Part shown: in pieces, positions 1 to 6,909 of the stretch | Numbering within the stretch: the first letter of the stretch is position 1 | Layout of the letters: each line of letters opens with the position of its first letter | Assembly: GCA_029934775.1 (NCBI GenBank) | Contig: JAOZLO010000071.1 | Location: 1 to 10,125, forward strand | DNA from: Desulfocapsaceae bacterium | Lineage (GTDB): Bacteria; Desulfobacterota; Desulfobulbia; Desulfobulbales; Desulfocapsaceae | Length of the DNA stretch: 10,125 bases | Direction of reading: 5' to 3' | Notes under the pieces: generated by a model | The model's input: only the letters and a program-made list of their open reading frames with translations | What the model was told of the DNA's origin: nothing | Databases searched by the model: none | Program-made: the position numbers and the translations under genes

Positions 1-10
1 ACGTTATCAT

Positions 11-1603
11 TTATTCTATTACAACATTGCGTAAGTCAAGAACATTGTCAGCACGCTGGGCGACACTGACACCATCACGAACGCCCCATGAAAGCGGTTG
101 TTGGTGAATTGGCAGGTAGCCAACCTCATCCTTTACGATTTTGAAAGCTTTATCAATCATATCCTGACGTTTAGCCTGATCTGTTTCAGAGCCGATTTTA
201 TCGGATAAAGCATCAACCTCTGCATTGCAGTAATTACCAAAATTGAAGGTCCCCATTTTTTTCTCCTTGTTCTGGCAGCTCAGGAGATTGACCAGCACAT
301 TGTGACTGTCCATGGAACCAGGGGTCCAGCCCAGCAGATAGAAACTGGTATCGTAGTTGTTCTGGGCAAGCACTTTAGCAAAATACTTCGATTTCGGCTG
401 TGCAAAAACTTCCACTTTGATCCCTATTTTGGCGAGCATTCCTGCAGCGGCCTGACAGATTTTTTCGTCATTTACATAACGATTGTTGGGGCAGTCAATG
501 GTGATCTCAAAACCATCCGGATAACCCGCCTCTGCAAGCAGTTTTTTTGATAGCTCAGGATCATAACTATAAGGTGTATTCAGTTTTTCGCTAAAACCGT
601 TGACCTGGGGAGCAACCATCAGACCGGCTGGAGTGGACGCGCCTCTCATAACCTTTTTATGAATGGCTTCAAGATTTAAGGCATGAGCAAAAGCTTCCCT
701 TACCCGTGCATCTTTTAAAGGGTTCTTTCCTTTGATGTTGGAATAGAGCAGTTCATCGCGCGAGCTGTCCATGCCGAGGAAGATAGTGCGAGCTTCGGGG
801 CCGGACAGAGGTTTTACGCCAGCCGCACTTTCAAGTCGTTTCCAATCCTGGACAGGAACGGGGTAGATGAGATCCATTTCACCTGAAATCAATGCAGCCA
901 CACGTGTTGCAGCCTGTTTAACCGGTGTGAAAATCCCTTCAGTTACATTAGTTTTGGGGCTTCCCCAGTAGCCGTCGTTGCGTATAAAAATAGTTCGTAC
1001 ATCCGGCTGACGTTTAGTAATTATAAAGGGGCCGGTACCATTGGCATGCATGTTGGCATAATTGCCCTCTTCTCCACCCTTAACATTGGTGGTTTCAGTA
1101 GTTTTATGCTCCTCGGACCATTCCTTGTCCATAACATAGAGCCAGGCCAATTCCTGCATGAGAATTGGATTAGGGAAAGGCGTAGTTGCTTCCACCGTAT
1201 ACTCATCTATCTTTTTCATATCTTTGATCAGACCGGCGCGGCCCTTCATGTCAGAACCTGTGCTGAGAGCACGTTTCCAGGAAAAAATCACATCATCAGC
1301 ATTAAAATCTCCGCCTTCCTGAAACTTCACTCCTTTTCTGAGTTTGAAGATCCACTTTGTCGGCTCCGGATTGGACCATGATTCGGCAAGGGCGGGTTCG
1401 AGTTCGAGGTTTCCACTGTAGGCGGTAAGTCCTTCATACACATTGCCCATAAAACCCATGGTAAATGTTTCGTTGAGCGCATGGGGATCCAGAGACTGCA
1501 CATCTCCCTGAAATGCCCATTTAAATGTTTTTGCCTGCAAAGGTGAGGCAGCAAAGAATGCAAGCGCTGTTAACGCCAGCAACCGTTTGGTAAATGTTTT
1601 CAT
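11..1603 (-). CDS. ABC transporter periplasmic substrate-binding protein, family 5 (DppA/OppA type)
   Basis: This is a periplasmic receptor that should bind a peptide, amino-acid derivative or similar solute and hand it to an inner-membrane ABC permease. Residues 1-24 form a Sec signal peptide (KR, then a hydrophobic stretch, ending SPLQA before KTF). The mature protein has the family 5 pattern: LDPH near 39-42, LEPALAESW near 68-76, a W-F-L-R-KGVKF block near 84-94, FNADDV near 100-105, and NGTGPF near 188-193. Cysteine pairs C371/C383 and C443/C459 are placed as in DppA-like proteins and probably form disulfides. The 530-residue length matches DppA/OppA. The ATG is preceded by AAGGAG at good spacing. 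It lies 46 bp downstream of the argE-like gene on the same strand, so the two are probably co-transcribed; permease and ATPase genes, if present, lie beyond the left edge. The substrate cannot be read from sequence. Family is certain, ligand unknown. Confidence 0.95.
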   Translation of the reverse strand: MKTFTKRLLALTALAFFAASPLQAKTFKWAFQGDVQSLDPHALNETFTMGFMGNVYEGLTAYSGNLELEPALAESWSNPEPTKWIFKLRKGVKFQEGGDFNADDVIFSWKRALSTGSDMKGRAGLIKDMKKIDEYTVEATTPFPNPILMQELAWLYVMDKEWSEEHKTTETTNVKGGEEGNYANMHANGTGPFIITKRQPDVRTIFIRNDGYWGSPKTNVTEGIFTPVKQAATRVAALISGEMDLIYPVPVQDWKRLESAAGVKPLSGPEARTIFLGMDSSRDELLYSNIKGKNPLKDARVREAFAHALNLEAIHKKVMRGASTPAGLMVAPQVNGFSEKLNTPYSYDPELSKKLLAEAGYPDGFEITIDCPNNRYVNDEKICQAAAGMLAKIGIKVEVFAQPKSKYFAKVLAQNNYDTSFYLLGWTPGSMDSHNVLVNLLSCQNKEKKMGTFNFGNYCNAEVDALSDKIGSETDQAKRQDMIDKAFKIVKDEVGYLPIHQQPLSWGVRDGVSVAQRADNVLDLRNVVIE

Positions 1604-1649
1604 ACTTTCTCCTTTTCTCTATCTGTAACATTTGTGATCAACAGCCTGT

Positions 1650-2801
1650 TCAGGCCAGATGATCTATTAGCTTACTCATAAAAAGCTCGGCGACCTTCAC
1701 CTGGGAAATCTCTATATATTCATTTGGTTTGTGAGCCTGGTCAATGGAACCTGGTCCGCAGAGAACAGTAGAAAAACCCACCTTCTGAAAAAGACCGCCC
1801 TCTGTGGCATACGAAACAGCTTCACTGTCTTTCTCACCGCTCAAATGTTTGCACAGGAGTTCTGCTGCACCTTCCTCTTCGGGCTTCAGGCCGGGTGTCT
1901 GGACGTTGACTGTGGTAACAATATCGCAGGCGGTTGAAACTTTTTTCATCTGCTTTATGAGTGGTTCACAGTGACTGTTCAATTTGTCAATATAGTCCCG
2001 GGGTGTTTCACTGGGAATAGTACGAACATCCCAGTCAAATGAACAGTGCCGTGCAATGATATTAAAAGCTGTACCACCCTTGATCACACCCACATGTACA
2101 GAAGTATAAGGTGGTTCAAAAGGAGAATCCAGAGAGAGGTTACGCCGGTTGTCAAGCATCATATCTTCCAAAAAAGTGACAAGGCGGGCCGCTGTCATAA
2201 CTGCACTGACACCCCGATCAACCTGACTGGAGTGCGCCTCAAATCCGGTGACAGTGGTGGTATAATAGCCAATTCCCTTGTTGGCATTGATAATTCTCAT
2301 ACTGGTCGGTTCACCCACAATAACCGCCATGGGAAGCGGCAGGAGTTCTGCCATTTCATCGATCATGGAGGGGGCCCCGAAACAACCAATTTCCTCATCA
2401 TACGAAAGAGCAAAATGGATCGGTTTTCGCAAACCTCTTTCCAGCATTTTTGGGACAAGAGCCAGGGCTATTGCCATAAAGCTCTTCATATCAGCTGTAC
2501 CACGGCCATACAGACGACCATTTTTTTCCACAACTTGAAAGGGGTTAGTATCCCAGGGTTGACCCTCAACAGGAACCACATCCGTATGGCCGGAAAGAAT
2601 CACACCGCCCCTTTCCATTGGGCCCACTGAGGCATAGAGATTTGCCTTTTTTCCGTCATCACTAAAAACCAGCTTACTGGTCACGCCATGATCAGCCAGG
2701 TAGGATTGAACGAATTCAATCAATGGAAGATTGGATTCACTGGAGACGGTCTCGAAAGAAACAAGTTTGTCGATTAATTGTCTTGAGGTGTATTTCTTCA
2801 A
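1650..2801 (-). CDS. argE: Acetylornithine deacetylase-like M20 metallopeptidase (ArgE family)
   Basis: This is a cytoplasmic zinc-dependent hydrolase that removes an N-acyl group, classically acetyl from N2-acetylornithine. The di-metal site is complete: SGHTDVVP (H72, D74), GRGTADMK (bridging D104), DEE (catalytic base E136, metal ligand E137), GEPT (E164), and H357 in the C-terminal DQAHKPNEY segment. The dimerisation-domain histidine (H190, EAHSS) and the YATEGG segment near 331-336 also fit ArgE. Length 383 is normal. The start is TTG: an in-frame stop lies 15 bases upstream of it and no ATG precedes the conserved N-terminus. No clear Shine-Dalgarno sequence is visible before the TTG, which suggests weak or regulated initiation. 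The gene sits directly upstream of a solute-binding protein and divergent to a racemase-like gene rather than among arginine biosynthesis genes, so a catabolic deacylase for an imported N-acyl amino acid is as likely as arginine synthesis. Fold certain, substrate inferred. Confidence 0.88.
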   Translation of the reverse strand: MKKYTSRQLIDKLVSFETVSSESNLPLIEFVQSYLADHGVTSKLVFSDDGKKANLYASVGPMERGGVILSGHTDVVPVEGQPWDTNPFQVVEKNGRLYGRGTADMKSFMAIALALVPKMLERGLRKPIHFALSYDEEIGCFGAPSMIDEMAELLPLPMAVIVGEPTSMRIINANKGIGYYTTTVTGFEAHSSQVDRGVSAVMTAARLVTFLEDMMLDNRRNLSLDSPFEPPYTSVHVGVIKGGTAFNIIARHCSFDWDVRTIPSETPRDYIDKLNSHCEPLIKQMKKVSTACDIVTTVNVQTPGLKPEEEGAAELLCKHLSGEKDSEAVSYATEGGLFQKVGFSTVLCGPGSIDQAHKPNEYIEISQVKVAELFMSKLIDHLA

Positions 2802-2826
2802 ATCTGGTAGTATTGATTAAATTAAC

Positions 2827-2838
2827 CCGACAAGTCGG
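2827..2838. repeat. Short palindrome CCGACAAGTCGG in the argE leader
   Basis: CCGAC and GTCGG pair perfectly around a two-base centre, about 25 bp upstream of the argE TTG start. It could be an operator half or a small RNA hairpin in the argE leader. On the plus strand it is followed by AAATTTTT, resembling a terminator, but no plus-strand gene ends here. The role is unknown. Confidence 0.4.
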
Positions 2839-2856
2839 AAATTTTTCAGTATCGCT

Positions 2857-2894
2857 GGATAAGTGCCATGGTGGTATCCCTAAGTTTCTTATCC
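2857..2894. repeat. Inverted repeat GGATAAG...CTTATCC upstream of argE
   Basis: GGATAAG (2857-2863) and CTTATCC (2888-2894) are perfect 7-bp complements separated by 24 bases. Read on the minus strand, the loop contains the ATG of the 7-codon frame described for the intergenic region. It could be a protein-binding site or a leader stem; a chance match is possible at this length. Confidence 0.3.
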
Positions 2895-3109
2895 CAATAC
2901 TGACTCACGGTCTCTTGATTTTTATGACAGCTTTTCTGAAGTAAGGCACTAAATTTGAGTGAAGAAGTGTAAATAATCCTTCAATTGTATCGCAATAACA
3001 AAAATACAAAATGGCAGAATATTAAGCAAGTTGATATATAAAACAAATTAAGATGCTATTGTCAAGTTAGCAGGAGACTATCCGGGAATAGACATTCTTC
3101 TTGAATCAA

Positions 3110-3147
3110 AGCGTTTCGAACCCGATTTTTCCATCTGCAGAAACGCT
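3110..3147 (+). repeat. Leader inverted repeat AGCGTTTC...GAAACGCT before the racemase-like gene
   Basis: AGCGTTTC (3110-3117) and GAAACGCT (3140-3147) are perfect 8-bp complements with a 22-base loop. They end 14 bases before the ribosome-binding site of the racemase-like gene. If transcribed this would form a stem just upstream of the translation start; alternatively it is an operator. There is no T-run after it, so it is not an ordinary terminator. Confidence 0.4.
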
Positions 3148-3161
3148 CACAACTTAATCTT

Positions 3162-3166
3162 GGGAG
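3162..3166 (+). promoter_or_regulatory. Ribosome-binding site deciding the ATG at 3175
   Basis: GGGAG lies 8 bases before ATG 3175. It overlaps and immediately follows the upstream in-frame TTG at 3160, which has no comparable site of its own. This favours the ATG as the true start. Confidence 0.75.
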
Positions 3167-3174
3167 AAAATATA

Positions 3175-3963
3175 ATGTACTACCAGAACCGTGATCGGAA
3201 TATTAAGTATGCAAAAACGCGTAAAAACCACACCTGTTATGGCATGGGACTTGGCATCATAATTCTTGACGATGCTTATCCTGGATTCCCGGGAGACGTG
3301 AGGAACGCCAGTGCATTTCCCTACCCTATCCAGTATGAGATTGCTACCGATGTCGATAATTACGCACTGGTCTGGGAACAGGACAAAACCCCCTGCCAGG
3401 CACCCATTCTTAGAGCTGCAAAAAAACTGGAGAATATGGGATGCAAAGCCATTGCAGCAGAATGTGGCTATTTTGCCTACTTCCAGAAAGATGTGGCAGG
3501 CTCTGTAGATGTACCGGTCTTCATGTCCAGTCTGCTGCAGGTTCCTTTTATTCAGCATTTGATCGGTCCCAAAAAGAAAGTAGGCATAGTCTGCGCCCAG
3601 AAAAGGTTCTTAACCGATACGCATTTAACCAATGTAGGGATTGATCTTACCAGTAATTTTGTTATTGCCGGTGCCCAGGACGAATATGAGTGCCCTGAAT
3701 TTGACAACCTCTGGGATCCTGAAAAAAGGCCGGAAATTCCCGAAATATATTATGACAAGGCAGAAAAAGAAATGATAACAGTCTGTAAAAAATTTTGTCG
3801 GGCCCATCCTGACATCAGTGCTGTCATGCTTGAATGTACCGGAATGCAGCCGTTTGCCAGAGCTATACAACAGGCGATTGATCTGCCTGTTTTCAGCTGG
3901 GGAACACTTTTAGACTATGCTTATTCCGTGATCTCCCACAGGGAATATTATGGACATGTATAG
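3175..3963 (+). CDS. Aspartate/glutamate racemase superfamily protein
   Basis: This 262-residue cytoplasmic protein belongs to the cofactor-independent racemase superfamily (Asp/Glu, hydantoin and related racemases, maleate isomerase), which use two cysteines as acid/base. The candidates are C97 (AECGYF) and C221 (LECTGM), each at the end of a predicted strand in one of two similar half-domains, the expected positions. VDVPVF near 111-116 and IDLPVF near 235-240 are the paired motifs preceding the conserved S (SSL, SWG). The ATG at 3175 is chosen over TTG 3160 because GGGAG sits 8 bases before it. It is divergent from the argE-like and solute-binding genes, suggesting that the same imported compound is processed. 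The family often carries only a general 'aspartate/glutamate racemase family' label, so the reaction could be racemisation, isomerisation or decarboxylation. Superfamily confident, substrate unknown. Confidence 0.85.
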   Translation: MYYQNRDRNIKYAKTRKNHTCYGMGLGIIILDDAYPGFPGDVRNASAFPYPIQYEIATDVDNYALVWEQDKTPCQAPILRAAKKLENMGCKAIAAECGYFAYFQKDVAGSVDVPVFMSSLLQVPFIQHLIGPKKKVGIVCAQKRFLTDTHLTNVGIDLTSNFVIAGAQDEYECPEFDNLWDPEKRPEIPEIYYDKAEKEMITVCKKFCRAHPDISAVMLECTGMQPFARAIQQAIDLPVFSWGTLLDYAYSVISHREYYGHV

Positions 3964-3989
3964 GATAAGAAAATCAATATAATCCCTTT

Positions 3990-4011
3990 GGAAAAGTACT
4001 GACACTCTTCC
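3990..4011 (+). repeat. Hairpin downstream of the racemase-like gene
   Basis: GGAAAAGT (3990-3997) pairs with ACTCTTCC (4004-4011) at 7 of 8 positions around a 6-base loop, 26 bp after the stop codon. It lacks a following T-run, so it may only be an mRNA 3'-end stabiliser or a weak terminator. A second small repeat, CCAGA/TCTGG, lies at 4040-4055. Confidence 0.3.
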
Positions 4012-4114
4012 ACCTGTAAACCAATTTGTGACCATTATTCCAGAATCTGATCTGGTTAAATCAACAATAGCGGAAAATGGGAGCTTACTGTAGGATATAG
4101 TTTCGTTTTATACT

Positions 4115-4120
4115 TATAAT
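4115..4120 (+). promoter_or_regulatory. Possible -10 element for the zinc-ribbon gene
   Basis: A perfect TATAAT lies 40 bases upstream of ATG 4161, followed by a leader with GGGGAG at 4149-4154 as ribosome-binding site. No good -35 hexamer is found 16-18 bp upstream, so an activator-dependent promoter or chance AT-richness remains possible. Confidence 0.4.
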
Positions 4121-4160
4121 TCCAGAAGGATAGTACTGCAACAGCAGAGGGGAGACGATA

Positions 4161-4808
4161 ATGGGTTTGTTTGACAGAATGTATTCCATCAAAAATCAAG
4201 AACCAGTTCAACAATATGACAAGGGATGCGTTAGATGCGGTAAATTAAACCTCAACTACAATTCTTATTATGATGAATATGTTTGTGATGATTGTGGATG
4301 GACCATGAGTGAAAAGCCAGATGGTGAGATTGAAATCATCAAAACAGACATAGCTGCAAGTGGTGAACAACCCCCAAATGATGGAAAAGATGAGATTGTA
4401 TCGCAAGATATGCCATTGGAAGAAATGAACGAAATAGTACAAGAATATGGAAGCACAATGATTAACTGTGGTCCACCGCCTGGAGGTGTAGCTGATGCAA
4501 CAAAGCTTCCATACCCCAAATGGAAAATAAAAAAAGCAATAATTCAGGCATTACAACGTGCTGATGACTCTGAAATTGCAACCTCTCTCAAAAGTGGATA
4601 TGTGCAATTATCAGATTGGCAGGAAAGCGTTGGCGATGCAAATGTGGGTCTTGATCTTTCTACATTTGGTTTGGATACAGACACCAGCGAGAGAGAAAAA
4701 GCATTTCTTGAACGACAGAGTCAAATGGAAGAATGGAAAGATCAAGTAAACAACGAAATCGATTCTTTAAGAGATGATCTTATTACGCTGGGACTGTGGG
4801 AAGTATAA
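4161..4808 (+). CDS. Uncharacterised zinc-ribbon protein
   Basis: I do not recognise this 215-residue soluble protein. Residues 23-45 form a classic zinc ribbon: C23-x2-C26, a 15-residue aromatic-rich spacer, then C42-x2-C45 followed by GW, as in TFIIB-like or transposase-type ribbons. An acidic, presumably flexible stretch follows (about 50-90). Next comes a block with NCGPPPGG near 102-109 and PYPKWKIKKAI near 117-127, then a charged C-terminal region from about 172 likely to be helical or coiled coil (EREKAFLERQSQMEEW). There is no signal peptide or membrane segment. The ATG has GGGGAG at good spacing and a TATAAT further upstream. The gene is more AT-rich than the CBS and MFS genes that follow, suggesting separate acquisition. 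The zinc ribbon suggests nucleic-acid or protein binding, but function is unknown. Confidence 0.8.
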   Translation: MGLFDRMYSIKNQEPVQQYDKGCVRCGKLNLNYNSYYDEYVCDDCGWTMSEKPDGEIEIIKTDIAASGEQPPNDGKDEIVSQDMPLEEMNEIVQEYGSTMINCGPPPGGVADATKLPYPKWKIKKAIIQALQRADDSEIATSLKSGYVQLSDWQESVGDANVGLDLSTFGLDTDTSEREKAFLERQSQMEEWKDQVNNEIDSLRDDLITLGLWEV

Positions 4809-4829
4809 CGATCTCTCAATTATCGTCGT

Positions 4830-4860
4830 TTGACAGAAGAAAGACAGCGATGACTTTAAC
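4830..4860 (+). promoter_or_regulatory. Possible sigma70 promoter for the CBS-MFS pair
   Basis: TTGACA (4830-4835) is a perfect -35; the best -10 is TTTAAC (4855-4860, 4 of 6 matches) with a long 19-bp spacer. It is located correctly, 30 bases before the CBS gene start, but the spacer makes it uncertain. Confidence 0.3.
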
Positions 4861-4889
4861 GACAACACGCTTAAGACGGAGGTCCGAAA

Positions 4890-5480
4890 ATGCGCGCCAT
4901 AAAGATCAAGAATATCATGGTACCTCTTGCCGAATACGCCACGGTTTCCCAGGATGCTTCGCTATATGATGCCATAATGGCCTTGGAAAAAGCCCAGGCC
5001 GGATTCGATCGAACACGTTACACGCACCGGGCCATTCTGGTTCTAGATCATGGCAGCCAGGTCATTGGAAAACTGAGCCAGATTGACGTTATTCGTGGCC
5101 TTGAACCAGGATATCGTAACGCGGAAACGCCCCCAGAAATAAAGCACTGGGGGTTAGGCAAGAAAACCATCGAAACCATGATGAAAGATCTTCATCTCTG
5201 GCAACTCCCCCTGGAAGACATCTGTAAAAAGACCAGCCTCATTAAAGTAAGTGACATCATGCATACGCTGGCAGAAGGTGAATTTGTCAGTCAGGACGCA
5301 TCCCTTGATGAAGCCATCCATCAGTTTGTCATGGGCAAACACCAGTCGCTACTGGTTGTCGACAATAACAGAGTTATCGGCATACTACGCCTGACAGATG
5401 TGTTCGCCACGCTGATCCAGATCATCAGTCAGTGCGAATTGCCAATCGACCAAACCGCGAAAGTGGACGATGATGATTAA
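4890..5480 (+). CDS. Tandem CBS-domain protein
   Basis: This is a soluble 196-residue protein made almost entirely of a CBS pair (Bateman module), which usually binds adenine nucleotides (AMP, ATP, SAM). CBS1 spans about residues 8-75 (IMVPL start, AILVLD, VIGKLSQIDVIRGL). CBS2 spans about 120-180 (VSDIMH start, SLLVVDNNRVIGILRLTDVF). Both carry an identical VSQDASL segment (residues 19-25 and in CBS2) at the usual strand-helix turn. A helical linker with KTIETMMKDLHLW lies between. No catalytic domain is attached, so it probably acts as a regulator of a partner. ATG follows GGAGGT at good spacing. The MFS gene starts 7 bp after its stop, so the two are very likely one transcript and the transporter is the obvious candidate partner. 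Domain call is firm; ligand and partner are inference. Confidence 0.9.
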   Translation: MRAIKIKNIMVPLAEYATVSQDASLYDAIMALEKAQAGFDRTRYTHRAILVLDHGSQVIGKLSQIDVIRGLEPGYRNAETPPEIKHWGLGKKTIETMMKDLHLWQLPLEDICKKTSLIKVSDIMHTLAEGEFVSQDASLDEAIHQFVMGKHQSLLVVDNNRVIGILRLTDVFATLIQIISQCELPIDQTAKVDDDD

Positions 5481-5487
5481 GTGACCC

Positions 5488-6726
5488 ATGCAAACTGCTT
5501 CCACTCGTCGATCCACAAACCTGCATTATGGCTGGGTGATTGCCCTTACCGGGACAGCAGTGATTTTCGCCTGTCTCGGATTGGGCCGGTTTGCATTAGG
5601 AATGTTACTGCCTGCCATGGGCACTGCTCTGGATTTGAGCTATGTACACATGGGGTTCATCGGTACCGGAAATTTCATAGGCTACATGTTCGCCGTGGCA
5701 TTGGCCGGTTACGTAACCCAACATCTGGGTGCCCGCCTGACCATTACTCTGGGACTTGTGCTGGTGGGCATCACCATGGTGCTGGTTGGCTACGCTGAGC
5801 ATTATTTGCAGATTTTACTCCTGTACGCGGCCACTGGTATCGGCAGTGGGTTGAGTAATGTGCCCCTTATGGGCCTGGTGTCCCACTGGTATCTAAAAGA
5901 GGCCCGGGGACGTGCAGCCGGGATCATGATTTCAGGCAACGGTATTGCCATTCTTGGTGCTGGTCTTTATATACCCTGGATTAACACTCGGTTCGGCATG
6001 GAAGGATGGCGCTACGGGTGGATTACCATGGGGGTGGTTGTAGTGGTGATAGCCATAATGACCGTGGTACTGCTGCGCAACGATCCCAGGGAAAAAGGGA
6101 CAACCCCCCTGGGCCGAAGGGGAACCTCTTTGAATATTGCAGCCGAGGCGAGTGATAGTCACTCCAGAAAACCCAAATGGATCATGATTCATCTGGGGTC
6201 GATCTATGCACTTTTTGGTGCCACTTATGTTGTTTACGCCACCTTTATCGTCACCGCCCTGGTGGACGAACATGGTTTCTCCGAACAGGTCGCCGGAAAT
6301 TTTTGGGCGGTAGTGGGTGCTTTAAGTATTTTTTCCGGGCCCTTGTTCGGTTGGCTTTCTGACAGTTGGGGGCGTCGCACTGGTTTGCTGACGGTCTTCA
6401 CTTTGTTCACTCTGGCTTACGGGTTGGTTGGGATACATTCTCCTACGGCATGGCTCTATGTCTCCATTGCCCTATTTGGTATCTCGGTATGGAGTGTACC
6501 CACAATAATGGCCGCAACCGTGGGGGATTATCTGGGACCAACTCAAGCCGCCAAGGCGTTCGGATTCATTACCCTCTTTTTCGGGACAGGGCAGATCATT
6601 GGTCCTGCGTTAGCAGGATTTCTAGCGGATGCCACCGGCACTTTCCATATAGCCTTTGGGATGTGTGCTGCCGCAACTCTGACTGCCGCAGTCTTAGCCT
6701 TTTTTCTCCCTCGGACGCGCCCATGA
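5488..6726 (+). CDS. Major facilitator superfamily transporter, 12 helices
   Basis: This is an inner-membrane secondary transporter of 412 residues. Twelve hydrophobic segments can be followed, split 6+6 by a charged cytoplasmic loop at about 196-230 (LRNDPREKG...SRKPKW). MFS motif A appears after helix 2 (GYVTQHLGARL, about 74-84) and in its classical form after helix 8 (GWLSDSWGRRTG, about 288-299). The N-terminal HYGWVI followed by GLGRFALGMLLPAM resembles the YbfB/YjiJ-like and the monocarboxylate/OFA-like MFS groups; the central NDPxEKG segment is also seen in the latter. Substrate cannot be assigned, though a small organic anion is a reasonable guess. The start lacks a strong Shine-Dalgarno sequence and lies 7 bp after the CBS gene stop, so translation is probably coupled. 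GTG at 5481 is in another frame. Confidence 0.92.
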   Translation: MQTASTRRSTNLHYGWVIALTGTAVIFACLGLGRFALGMLLPAMGTALDLSYVHMGFIGTGNFIGYMFAVALAGYVTQHLGARLTITLGLVLVGITMVLVGYAEHYLQILLLYAATGIGSGLSNVPLMGLVSHWYLKEARGRAAGIMISGNGIAILGAGLYIPWINTRFGMEGWRYGWITMGVVVVVIAIMTVVLLRNDPREKGTTPLGRRGTSLNIAAEASDSHSRKPKWIMIHLGSIYALFGATYVVYATFIVTALVDEHGFSEQVAGNFWAVVGALSIFSGPLFGWLSDSWGRRTGLLTVFTLFTLAYGLVGIHSPTAWLYVSIALFGISVWSVPTIMAATVGDYLGPTQAAKAFGFITLFFGTGQIIGPALAGFLADATGTFHIAFGMCAAATLTAAVLAFFLPRTRP

Positions 6727-6795
6727 ATCTCTGTTAAGATTTGTTCAGCTCATCAAATTGAACAACATAATTTGTGTTGTAGATGTGCATGTATC

Positions 6796-6814
6796 GGAAA
6801 AACAAAGTTTTTCC
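6796..6814 (+). terminator. Possible terminator hairpin after the MFS gene
   Basis: GGAAAAAC (6796-6803) and GTTTTTCC (6807-6814) pair perfectly around a 3-base loop, 70 bp after the MFS stop. The stem is AT-rich and the following bases (TTAAGC) are only a weak T-tract, so termination is plausible but not certain. Two smaller inverted repeats precede it: TGTTCA/TGAACA (6742-6764) and ACAACA/TGTTGT (6762-6780). Confidence 0.4.
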
Positions 6815-6827
6815 TTAAGCAAAAGAC

Positions 6828-6854
6828 AGACTGTAGACTATTAGCCTACAGTCT
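6828..6854. repeat. Inverted repeat AGACTGTAG...CTACAGTCT upstream of the SDR gene
   Basis: Perfect 9-bp arms (6828-6836 and 6846-6854) flank a 9-base loop, 56 bp before the SDR start. The plus-strand 3' side is AAAAAG, so it is not a plus-strand terminator; the minus strand reads GTCTTTTG after it. Its place before an isolated gene makes an operator for a dimeric regulator possible. A further small stem (GCCC/GGGC) is at 6870-6880. Confidence 0.45.
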
Positions 6855-6909
6855 AAAAAGCTTCAGCCTGCCCGAAGGGCATTATGTGCCATAAAAAGGA
6901 GGAGATAGA

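Larger units (their letters stand above)
2802..3174. other. Divergent intergenic region between argE-like and racemase-like genes
   Basis: This 373-bp region has no convincing protein gene and must hold the promoters of two divergent genes. I see three inverted repeats (listed separately), AT-rich DNA at about 2985-3060, and a possible but poor sigma70 site for the rightward gene (TTGATA at 3031-3036 with TGCTAT 17 bp later, only 3 of 6 matches). On the minus strand a 7-codon frame beginning ATG at 2869 and ending TGA at 2846 (MALIQRY) lies in the argE leader, with AGGGA 7 bases before it. The region is longer than most intergenic spaces in this window, which fits divergent regulation, but no regulator gene is adjacent. 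Confidence 0.6.

Noticed and set aside
2046..2630. 194-residue plus-strand frame opposite argE
   Set aside because: Long only because the antisense frame of argE is open; the argE metal-site motifs make the minus strand coding.
2723..2944. 73-residue plus-strand frame over the argE start and leader
   Set aside because: Mostly antisense to argE, no ribosome site or recognisable protein features.
3012..3028. Sigma54-like site (TGGCAG...GC) before the racemase-like gene
   Set aside because: The distance between GG and GC is one base too long and the -12 element is not TTGC.
3160..3174. TTG-started N-terminal extension (five residues) of the racemase-like gene
   Set aside because: The only good Shine-Dalgarno sequence (3162-3166) lies inside this extension and is spaced correctly for ATG 3175.
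3154..3558. 134-residue minus-strand frame opposite the racemase-like gene
   Set aside because: It is antisense to a well-supported family gene and has no convincing protein features.
5481..5798. GTG-started frame just before the MFS gene
   Set aside because: It is in a different frame, Cys/His-rich, and fully overlaps the transmembrane-encoding MFS frame.
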